Assembly (NCBI RefSeq): GCF_017813365.1
Contig: NZ_JAGIZA010000020.1
Location: forward strand, 1 to 64,000
DNA length: 64,000 nucleotides
DNA from: Roseomonas indoligenes
GTDB taxonomy: Bacteria; Pseudomonadota; Alphaproteobacteria; Acetobacterales; Acetobacteraceae
Direction of reading: 5' to 3'
The position numbers and the translations under genes were made by a program. Positions 41,446 through 48,733 of this stretch are shown here, one piece after another. Position 1 is the stretch's first letter; each line of letters begins with the position of its first letter. The notes beneath the pieces were generated by a model. That model saw only the letters and a program-made list of their open reading frames with translations, had not been told where the DNA came from and made no database searches.

Positions 41446-41889
41446 CAGGGCTGCCCCTTGTAGGGCGGGAGCACGGCGCTGGTCGTCGCGGGCATGGCGC
41501 GCCTCCTTGGGAGCACGCTGCAGGATACCAAACGGACCTATGCATATGCGATACGACAGGCTTTCGCGGCGGTTCCTTTGTTTGCGCGGCAGCGACGTGT
41601 TCGGCGTGTCTCGCGGATCAACGATGCGACGCGACACTGGCGATGACGCCGACATTGGAAATACGCCTCAGCCGATTCGTTACGAAGTGACGCGCAGTGC
41701 TGCGGCGGTAGGAGCTGGGCGCAAACTTTCTCTGGGATTGAGGGAGCGAAGGTGCTGCCCCGTGATCCCTCGGTCTCGGCCGAGAATGCGGGTCGGTCTC
41801 CCGGACCGTGGTTGTTCCGCTCTGGCCTCGCTCGGCATGACCCCAGCGCCGGCTTCAGCAACGGACGCTGGGCACTACCTCAGACTCCC
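41446..41889. other. Gap between the methyltransferase operon and the second catabolic locus
   Basis: No supported gene lies in these 444 bp. The sequence at 41702-41737 matches 21835-21870 at 29 of 36 positions; read on the minus strand both encode a PE(N/K)V(F/C)AQ-like peptide, so they may be ends of the same lost insertion element. The methyltransferase operon promoter should lie near 41450-41550. Confidence 0.4.
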
Positions 41890-42858
41890 TCACATCCAGG
41901 GCTTGCGGGCCCACATGGCGCGGAAACGCATATCCTGCGCCCGCAGGGAGGCCGCGTAGGGCTCTCCCACCACAACTTTCAGCGGCTGTTGGGTACGGGC
42001 ACAGAGGGCAATGTACTCGGGATCGCGCGAGACCTTGTCGATAGCGGCCGAGATCCGAGCCGTGACCTCCGGCGGGATGCCGCGCGGGCCGACGAAGCCG
42101 CGCAGGCTGCCGATGCTGATGTCCAGGCCCTGCTCCCGGAAGGTCGGCAGGTCCGGGGCCATGGCGGAACGCTCCTCGGCCATCACGCCCAGCATCCGCC
42201 AGGGCTGGCCGGCGGACATGACCAGCGCCTCACCGAGATTGGCGGCGGTCCCCACCACCTGGCGCTGGGCGAGCGCCACTACGCCCTGCGGCAGGGCGTT
42301 GTAGATCACGGTGGAGAAGGAGACCTCCGCCGCCATCTCCAGCATCCGCACGCTGAGAAAGCTCGTCGATCCGCGCCCCTGGGCGGCGATGGTGACGCCA
42401 TCCGGGTCCTTCCGAGCCGCCGCCAGCAGTCCGGCCACATCCCGGATCCCGCTCTCCGGGTGCACGGCGATCACGGCCGGGTCCTCCACGAGGCTGGCGA
42501 CGAAGGTGAAGCTGTCCAGCGACCAGCGCGGGTTGCGCTCGATCGGGATGGTGACGAGGCCGGGGGTGTTGAGGATGCCGTAGGTGTAGCCGCCCGGCCT
42601 CGCATCGGCGACGGCGTTGATCCCCACCTCGCCCCCGGCGCCCGGTCGGTTCTGGATGACGAAGGGCTGGCCCAGCTCCCGTTCCAGGAACTGGCCGAGG
42701 GTGCGAGCCGTCACGTCGTTCCCGCCGCCCGCGGCGAAGGGCACCACCAGCGTCACGGGATGGTCCGGCCAGGCGGCGCGGGCGAGGCGTGGCATGGCCA
42801 AGCCGGTGGCGACGAGGGCGAGCGTCTTCAGCGCAGCGCGGCGGGGCGTGCGGGTCAT
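41890..42858 (-). CDS. Bug/TctC-family periplasmic solute-binding protein
   Basis: The 322-residue protein has a Tat-type leader (MTRTPRRAALKTLALVATGL, ending near RLARA) and WPDHPVTLVVPFAAGGGNDV, RPGGYTYGILNTPGLVTIPI and SLDSFTFVASLVEDPAVIAV. It is a close paralogue of the next gene upstream, with the same unusual ERNPRWSLDSF-type block. AAGAGG lies before the ATG at 42858. The 41-bp gap to the preceding paralogue indicates one operon. Confidence 0.9.
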   Translation of the reverse strand: MTRTPRRAALKTLALVATGLAMPRLARAAWPDHPVTLVVPFAAGGGNDVTARTLGQFLERELGQPFVIQNRPGAGGEVGINAVADARPGGYTYGILNTPGLVTIPIERNPRWSLDSFTFVASLVEDPAVIAVHPESGIRDVAGLLAAARKDPDGVTIAAQGRGSTSFLSVRMLEMAAEVSFSTVIYNALPQGVVALAQRQVVGTAANLGEALVMSAGQPWRMLGVMAEERSAMAPDLPTFREQGLDISIGSLRGFVGPRGIPPEVTARISAAIDKVSRDPEYIALCARTQQPLKVVVGEPYAASLRAQDMRFRAMWARKPWM

Positions 42859-42899
42859 CGGGGCCTCTTCTGTGTGGGGCGGCGTCTCGTAGGGGCGGG

Positions 42900-43874
42900 T
42901 CAGCGCGTCCATGGCGCGGCCTGCCACATGCGGCGGTAGGCCTCGTCCATGCGCCGCAGGGTGGCGGAGTATTCAGCGCGGGGCAGGTAGGAGATGGGCT
43001 GCATCGTCCGCGCGCACGCGGCCCGGTACTCCGGATCCGCCACCACGCGCCCGATCGCGGCCGAGAGGACTTCCAGCACCGGCTCCGGCACGCCCTTCGG
43101 TGCGCCGATGCCGCGCAGGCTGCCCATTTCGATGTCGTAGGCGGCCTCTCGGAAGGTCGGCAGGTCGGGCGCCAAGGAGAGGCGCTCCGGCGCCATGACG
43201 CCGAGCGGACGCCAGGGCTGGCCGGCCGTCATTATCATGCTCTCGCCGAGATTGGCGGTGGATGCGACGACGTCGCGCTGCGCCAGCGCGAGTATGGATT
43301 GTGGTCCGGCCAGATAGGTAACCGGCTCGAACCGCACGCCCGCCGCCATTTCCAGCAGCCGGACGCTGAAGTGGCTGGCCGAGCCGAGGCCCTGCGTGGC
43401 GACTGTCACTGCCCCCGGCTGGCGCCGTGCGGCTTCGACTAGGTCGGCGATGCTGGCGATAGAGCTGTCCGGGCGTACGGCGATCACCGCGGGGTCGTTC
43501 ACGATGCCGGCGATCGGCTCGAAGCTGTCCAGCGTCCAGCGTGGGCGGCGCTCGATCGGGATGGTCACGACGCCCGGGGTGGAGAGGTTGCCGAGCGTGT
43601 AGCCGTCCGCCCTCGCGTCGGCGACGGCGTTGAGGCCAATCTCGCCGCCAGCGCCCGGGCGGTTCACCACCGCCACCGGTTGACCCAGTTCTCGCTCGAG
43701 GAAGCCGGCGAGGGTGCGTGAGGTGATGTCGTTCCCGGCCCCCGCGCCGAAGGGGACCACAAGCGTCAGCGGCCGGTCGGGCCAGGCGGCAGCACGGCCC
43801 GGGCGGGGCGCCGATAGGGCCGCGAGGCCGAGGCCCCGGCGCGACAGGCGCGGGAGGCGCGCGGGGGTTGGCAT
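42900..43874 (-). CDS. Bug/TctC-family periplasmic solute-binding protein, paralogue
   Basis: The 324-residue protein has an RR leader (ARLPRLSRRGLGLAALSAPR), then WPDRPLTLVVPFGAGAGNDI, RADGYTLGNLSTPGVVTIPI and TLDSFEPIAGIVNDPAVIAV. The shared IPIERxPRW block shows it arose with the downstream gene by tandem duplication. Start 43874 is the last ATG before the leader; a much longer open frame exists only as the antisense of other genes. It is divergent from gntR, with a large palindrome between them. Confidence 0.9.
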   Translation of the reverse strand: MPTPARLPRLSRRGLGLAALSAPRPGRAAAWPDRPLTLVVPFGAGAGNDITSRTLAGFLERELGQPVAVVNRPGAGGEIGLNAVADARADGYTLGNLSTPGVVTIPIERRPRWTLDSFEPIAGIVNDPAVIAVRPDSSIASIADLVEAARRQPGAVTVATQGLGSASHFSVRLLEMAAGVRFEPVTYLAGPQSILALAQRDVVASTANLGESMIMTAGQPWRPLGVMAPERLSLAPDLPTFREAAYDIEMGSLRGIGAPKGVPEPVLEVLSAAIGRVVADPEYRAACARTMQPISYLPRAEYSATLRRMDEAYRRMWQAAPWTR

Positions 43875-43990
43875 GGGAAGGGGCTCCACAGGCGCGGCCC
43901 CGGCCGGCCATGCGGCCGGTCGGAGGGGGAAACGGGACTGTGCGCGCTGGCGGAGCGCGGCGGAGGGTCCTCTTCCCGGGACCGAACTAC

Positions 43991-44033
43991 CTTGGCAGGG
44001 GTGGTATACCGCTGTTATACCGCCCCTGCCAAG
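43991..44033. promoter_or_regulatory. Large inverted-repeat operator between bug and gntR
   Basis: CTTGGCAGGGGTGGTAT at 43991-44007 faces ATACCGCCCCTGCCAAG at 44017-44033, 17-bp arms with one mismatch around a 9-base centre. Inside, TGGTATACC at 44002-44010 matches the half-symmetric TGGTNNACC style of FCD-GntR operators. It lies 34 bp before the regulator start and 117 bp from the bug start, so it probably controls both. Confidence 0.75.
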
Positions 44034-44066
44034 TGTTCCGGGGCCGTCCCGGTGAGGGAGCCGCGC

Positions 44067-44747
44067 GTGCAGGGAACGGAGGTCGCGACCGCTGGCGCCT
44101 CGCTTGCTGGCAGCATGGCCGAGAGCGCCTACGCGCACCTGCACGAGATGCTGCTGACGCACCGCCTGCCGCTCGACCAGCCGATCTCCGAGCGCGGCCT
44201 TGCCGCCGACCTCGGTATCTCCCGTACTCCGCTGCGCGAGGCACTGCGGCGGCTGGAAGGGGAGGGGCTGCTGGAGCGCCTGCCCGGCGGCGTGCTCCGC
44301 GCACGCCGCATCACGGTGGAGGAGTTCCTGGAAATCCAGCAGCTCCGCCGCCTGCTGGAGGGCGAGGCCGCCGCTGCTGCCGCCGGGGCGGTGGAGGCCG
44401 AAACCCTCGCTTCCCTGCGCGCCCGGATCGCCGCCCTCCTGGCCACGCCGGACCGCCCGCTTCCCGAAAGGCAGGAGGAGCGGCTGGCGATCGACCTGGA
44501 CCTGCACCGTGCCATCGCCGCCGCGGCTGGCAGCGTCACCCTGGCGCGCCTGCTCGAGGATCTGCGCCGGCGCATGCTGCTCTTCACCACCCCGCGCGCG
44601 CCGGACCGGCTGGAGGAGGTCTGCGCCCAGTACGGCGCGATTATCGACGCTCTGGCAGCGGGCGACAGGGAAGCGGCGCGGGCGGCGATGGCGGAGCACG
44701 TGGATGCACTGCGCTCCGGCATCCTGCGCCACTTGGCCAGGCTGTGA
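44067..44747 (+). CDS. GntR-family transcriptional regulator, FCD domain
   Basis: The 226-residue protein has a winged helix (QPISERGLAADLGISRTPLR, then EALRRLEGEGLLERLPGGVL) and an FCD domain (EEFLEIQQLRRLLEGEAAAA, then AIDLDLHRAIAAAAGSVTLA and MAEHVDALRSGILRHL). The GTG at 44067 is chosen because GAGGGAG lies 6 bases upstream; ATG 44115 has no such site. It is followed by the oxidoreductase after 10 bp, so it heads the rightward operon and likely represses it and the divergent bug genes. Confidence 0.88.
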   Translation: MQGTEVATAGASLAGSMAESAYAHLHEMLLTHRLPLDQPISERGLAADLGISRTPLREALRRLEGEGLLERLPGGVLRARRITVEEFLEIQQLRRLLEGEAAAAAAGAVEAETLASLRARIAALLATPDRPLPERQEERLAIDLDLHRAIAAAAGSVTLARLLEDLRRRMLLFTTPRAPDRLEEVCAQYGAIIDALAAGDREAARAAMAEHVDALRSGILRHLARL

Positions 44748-44757
44748 GGCGCGTGCC

Positions 44758-46017
44758 GTGAGCGCCGGCGCATCCGGTGTCCTCGTCGTCGGGGCCGGCG
44801 TGGCCGGTCTCTCGGCGGCGCTGCACCTGCTGCGCGCGGGGCAGGCGGTCACGGTGCTGGACCCCGGCCCGGCGGGAACCGGCGCCTCCTTCGGCAATGC
44901 CGGGATGATCAGCGCGGCGGTGGTGGCCCCGGCCTCCGTGCCGGGGATTGTCCGGCAACTGCCGCACTGGCTGCTGGATCCCTCCGGTCCGGTCGCCATC
45001 CGCCCGTCGCGCCTGCCGGGCGCGCTGCCTTGGCTGCTGCGCTGGCTCGCGGCCGGGCGGCTCGGGCGGGTGCGCGCTATCTCCGCAGCGCTGCACGCGC
45101 TGCACCGGCATTCCTTCGCGGAATGGCGGAACCTGCTGGGCGCCGCGACGGCGGACGCGCTGCTGCGCCCCTCCGGCCAGGTGCTGGGCCTGGAGGCGCC
45201 CGCCCGCCCCGAAACCGCGGCGCTGGACCGGGCTCTGCGCGAGGGCGCCGGCATCCCTTCTGAGATGCTGGACCGCCCGGCGCTGGAGGCGCTTTTCCCC
45301 GGCCTCGCCCCCTCGGTGGGGCGCGGCCTCCTGCTGCCGGGCAACGGCTACTGCGTGAACCCCGGCCGGCTGATCGGCCTGCTCGGCGAAGCCGTGCGGC
45401 GGGCGGGCGGGGCGATCCTGGCGGAGCGGGTGCGGGCGCTGCGGCCCGAAGGCGATGGCTGGCTGGCGACGACGGAGGCCGGCGACCACCGCGCCGCGCG
45501 CGCCGTGGTCGCGGCCGGCGCCTGGTCCCCTCCGCTGCTGCGCCCGCTGGGCCTGCGCCTGCCGATGGAAGCGGAGCGCGGCTACCACGCGATGCTTCCT
45601 GATCCCTCCGTCGAGCTGCCAATGCCGATCTCCGTGCGCACCCGCGGCCTCGGGCTGGCACCGATGGAGCACGGGTTGCGGGCGGCCGGGCTGGTGGAGA
45701 TCGCGGGACTGGATGCACCGGCCGACGAGCGCCGGGCGCAGCGCTTGGCCGCCGGGGCGCGGGCCCTGTTTCCCGGGCTGCGCCACGGGCCGCCGACGCT
45801 GTGGATGGGTCCGCGCCCCGGCCTTCCCGACAGCCTGCCGGCGATCGGCCCCGTGCCGGGCCGCCCCGGCCTCTTCCTCTGCACGGGACATGGCCATTTC
45901 GGCCTGACCAGCGGCCCGGTGAGCGGACGGCTCCTCGCCGCCCTCCTCACCGGGCGCGCGGCGCCCATCAATCCCCAACCCTACGACCCGTCGCGCTTCG
46001 GCGGACTGCGCCGATGA
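44758..46017 (+). CDS. FAD-dependent oxidoreductase, DadA/DAO family
   Basis: The 419-residue protein opens with a dinucleotide-binding motif (VLVVGAGVAGLSAALHLLRA) and the DAO block ASFGNAGMISAAVVAPASVP, like small D-amino-acid dehydrogenase subunits. The C terminus has LPAIGPVPGRPGLFLCTGHG and HFGLTSGPVSGRLLAALL. It should oxidise an amine or D-amino acid, passing electrons to the respiratory chain. The start is GTG 44758, 10 bp after gntR. Its stop overlaps the next ATG (ATGA). Confidence 0.85.
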   Translation: MSAGASGVLVVGAGVAGLSAALHLLRAGQAVTVLDPGPAGTGASFGNAGMISAAVVAPASVPGIVRQLPHWLLDPSGPVAIRPSRLPGALPWLLRWLAAGRLGRVRAISAALHALHRHSFAEWRNLLGAATADALLRPSGQVLGLEAPARPETAALDRALREGAGIPSEMLDRPALEALFPGLAPSVGRGLLLPGNGYCVNPGRLIGLLGEAVRRAGGAILAERVRALRPEGDGWLATTEAGDHRAARAVVAAGAWSPPLLRPLGLRLPMEAERGYHAMLPDPSVELPMPISVRTRGLGLAPMEHGLRAAGLVEIAGLDAPADERRAQRLAAGARALFPGLRHGPPTLWMGPRPGLPDSLPAIGPVPGRPGLFLCTGHGHFGLTSGPVSGRLLAALLTGRAAPINPQPYDPSRFGGLRR

Positions 46018-47183
46018 CGCGCCAGGAACGGATTGCCATGCCCGACGAGACCCCCGCCCCCCTCCTCTTCGCGTCCTACACGATGCGCGGGGTCACGCTG
46101 CGCAACCGCATCGTGGTCTCGCCCATGTCCCAGTATTCGGCGGTGAACGCCGAGCCGACGGACTGGCACCTCGTTCACCTCGGCAAGTTCGCCATGGGCG
46201 GCGCGGGGCTGGTCTTCTGCGAGGAGACCTCCGTCTCCGAGCGCAGCCGCAAGACCTATGATTGCCCAGGCATCTACACCGACTCCCAGGCAACGGCCTG
46301 GCGCCGCATCACCGACTTCATCCGGGCGCAGGGCTCGGCCTCCGCCATCCAGCTCGGCCATGCCGGGCGCAAGGTGGCGACGCGCGCCCCCTGGGACGGC
46401 TTCGCGCCGCTGAGCGAGGCGGATGCGGCAACGGGCCGCGCGCCCTGGTCCGGACTGGCCCCCAGCCCCATCCCCTTCCGCGAGGGCGCGATGGTGCCGA
46501 AGGAGATGGACGCGGACGACATCCGTTATGTGATCCAGGCCCATGTGGACGCGGCGAAGCGCAGCCTGGATGCCGGCTTCGACGTGATCGAGATCCACGG
46601 CGCGCACGGCTACATCATCCAGCAGTTCCTCTCGCCCGCCACGAACCAGCGCAAGGACGGCTATGGCGGCGACCGGCAGGGCCGGATGCGCTTCGGGCTG
46701 GAGCTGATCGAGGCGGTGCGCGCCGCCCTGCCGGATCCCGTGCCGCTGCTCTTCCGCGTCTCCTGCGTGGATGGCGGCGGCTGGGGGATGGACGACACCG
46801 TGGTGCTGGCGGCCGAGCTGAAGGCGCGCGGCGTGGACGTGCTGGACTGCTCCTCCGGCGGGATCGAGGGGCCGCTGACGCTGCACATCGTGCCGCGCGT
46901 GCCCGGCTACCACGTGCCCTTCGCGGAGCGCATCAAGGCGGATACGGGCATCTCCACCATGGCGGTGGGCCTCATCACCGAGGCGCACCAGGCGGAGGGC
47001 TACCTCCAGGCCGGAAGCTGCGACCTGGTGGCGCTGGCCCGCGAGATGATGTGGGACCCGAACTGGCCGGTGCACGCCGCCGCCGCGCTCGGCGTGCCGA
47101 AGCCGCACGAGCTGCTGCCACGCCCCTATGCCTGGTGGCTGCAGCGGCGCGAGGACGTGCGAGCCCTGAACCGCGGCGCCTGA
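46014..47183 (+). CDS. Old Yellow Enzyme-type NADH:flavin oxidoreductase (YqjM-like)
   Basis: The 389-residue TIM-barrel flavoprotein reads MRGVTLRNRIVVSPMSQYSA, then AIQLGHAGRKVATRAPWDG, the paired His motif EIHGAHGYIIQQFLSPATNQ and RKDGYGGDRQGRMRF, and SSGGIEGP near the FMN phosphate. It reduces activated C=C bonds such as enones with NAD(P)H. The start at 46014 overlaps the preceding stop (ATGA); a second ATG at 46038 (MPDETP) could also serve. Position in the operon suggests ring or side-chain reduction. Confidence 0.9.
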   Translation: MTRQERIAMPDETPAPLLFASYTMRGVTLRNRIVVSPMSQYSAVNAEPTDWHLVHLGKFAMGGAGLVFCEETSVSERSRKTYDCPGIYTDSQATAWRRITDFIRAQGSASAIQLGHAGRKVATRAPWDGFAPLSEADAATGRAPWSGLAPSPIPFREGAMVPKEMDADDIRYVIQAHVDAAKRSLDAGFDVIEIHGAHGYIIQQFLSPATNQRKDGYGGDRQGRMRFGLELIEAVRAALPDPVPLLFRVSCVDGGGWGMDDTVVLAAELKARGVDVLDCSSGGIEGPLTLHIVPRVPGYHVPFAERIKADTGISTMAVGLITEAHQAEGYLQAGSCDLVALAREMMWDPNWPVHAAAALGVPKPHELLPRPYAWWLQRREDVRALNRGA

Positions 47184-47197
47184 GAGGAGCGGCAAGG

Positions 47198-48733
47198 ATG
47201 GACACCACACTGCTCCCCGAGGGCACCACCCTCCTCATCGCCGGCGCCAGGGTGCTGCTGCCGGACGCGGACTGGCACGCGCCCGGCACCGCCGACATCG
47301 CCATCGGCGGCGACCGCATCCTCGGCATCGCCGGCCGCTTCGCGCCGCGCCCGGGCGAGGCGCCGCCGGAGACGCTGGACGCGCGCGGCCACTTGGTGAT
47401 GCCGGGCTTCGTCAACGCGCACTACCACTCGCACGACGTGCTGGCGAAGGGCACGCTGGAGGAGGTGCCGCTGGAGCAGTGGCGCCTCTACGCCCTGCCC
47501 GCGCAATATCCGCCGCGATCGGTGGCGGAGGTGCGGGCGCGCACCATGCTCGGCGCGCTGGAATGCCTGCGCAGCGGCATGACCACCGTGCAGGACATGC
47601 TCACCCTCTACCCCTTCGATCCGGCGCATCTGGACACGGTGATCCGGACCTATGAGGAGCTGGGCATCCGCGTCGTCTTCTCCCTGCAGTACGGGGACCG
47701 GAAGGGGCTGGATACCGTGCCCTTCTGGAAGGAGATCTTCCCGCCGGAGCTGCACCCGCTTCTCTCCTCCGCCGCGGAGCCGGAGAAGAACTTCGACCTG
47801 CTCTCCTATTTCGAGGAGAACTGCCTCAAGGCCCCGGCGCGGAGCACCGTGCACTGGGCGCTCGGCCCCTCCGCGCCGGAGCGCTGCACGCCCGGGCTGA
47901 TGGCGCGCACGACGGACCTGGCGAAGCGCTACGACCTGCCGGTCTACTCCCACATCTACGAGTCCAAGGGCATGGCCCTGCAGGCCCGGCACGAGTTGGG
48001 GCAGTATGGCGGATCGCTGATCCGCCGCCTGCACGCGGAGGGCGCGCTGGGCCCGCACATGAACTTCGCCCACTCCGTCTGGCTGGCCCCCGACGAGATC
48101 GAGATCCTGGCGGAGACCGGCGCGGGCACCGTGCTGAACCCGCAGGGCAACCTGAAGATGAAGTGCGGCATTCCGCCCATCCGGGGCCTCATGAATGCGG
48201 GCGTGAGGATCGGGCTGGGCTGCGACAACTGCTCCTGCTCCGATGCCCAAAACATGTTCGTGGCGATGAAGCTCTTCTCGCTGCTCTCCACCGTCAGCGA
48301 CGTCATCAAGGGCCCGCCGCCGGCAATGCCCGCACTGCGAGCGGCAACGGAGGGCGGCGCGGACGGCGCGCGGCTGGGCCACCTGATCGGCCGCATTGCG
48401 CCGGGCTACAAGGCGGACCTGACGGTGATCGACCTCGCCGACCCCAGCTTCGTGCCCATGAACAGCATGGTGCGCCAACTGGTGAACGTGGAGGCCGGCC
48501 GCGCCGTGCGCCACGTGATGGTGGACGGCAAGTGGGTGCTGAAGGACCGCCGCGTCACCACCGTGGACGAGCGCGCGATCTTCGAGGAGGTGGCGGCCGT
48601 CATGCCGACCTTCCGCCAGGACTTCGCGGAGATTACCGCGCGCGTCGCCCGCCTCCAGCCCTGGCTGGATCAGGCGCAGGCGCGGATGGACGCGTCGGAC
48701 GTCGGCATCCAGCGCCTGCCGCAGCTGAGCTGA
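47198..48733 (+). CDS. Amidohydrolase of the cytosine deaminase/chlorohydrolase (TrzN/AtzA) type
   Basis: The 511-residue protein has the metal ligands of this superfamily: MPGFVNAHYHSHDVL (HxH), SHIYESKGMALQ with the His-x3-Glu pair, HMNFAHSVWLAPDEIEILAE, and the Asp in RIGLGCDNCSCSDAQN where relatives have GTD. It removes an amino or halogen group from a heterocycle or guanidine-like substrate. An AAGG site precedes the ATG, and the gene follows the Old Yellow Enzyme gene by 14 bp. Its stop and the next ATG share a base (TGATG). The exact substrate is not deducible. Confidence 0.85.
   Translation: MDTTLLPEGTTLLIAGARVLLPDADWHAPGTADIAIGGDRILGIAGRFAPRPGEAPPETLDARGHLVMPGFVNAHYHSHDVLAKGTLEEVPLEQWRLYALPAQYPPRSVAEVRARTMLGALECLRSGMTTVQDMLTLYPFDPAHLDTVIRTYEELGIRVVFSLQYGDRKGLDTVPFWKEIFPPELHPLLSSAAEPEKNFDLLSYFEENCLKAPARSTVHWALGPSAPERCTPGLMARTTDLAKRYDLPVYSHIYESKGMALQARHELGQYGGSLIRRLHAEGALGPHMNFAHSVWLAPDEIEILAETGAGTVLNPQGNLKMKCGIPPIRGLMNAGVRIGLGCDNCSCSDAQNMFVAMKLFSLLSTVSDVIKGPPPAMPALRAATEGGADGARLGHLIGRIAPGYKADLTVIDLADPSFVPMNSMVRQLVNVEAGRAVRHVMVDGKWVLKDRRVTTVDERAIFEEVAAVMPTFRQDFAEITARVARLQPWLDQAQARMDASDVGIQRLPQLS

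Noticed and set aside
43875-45344. Very long minus-strand open frame running from 45344 into the bug gene
   Set aside because: The extension is antisense to the GntR and flavoprotein genes, is Arg/Ser/Pro-rich, and has no family motifs. The same applies to other long antisense frames across the GC-rich operons.
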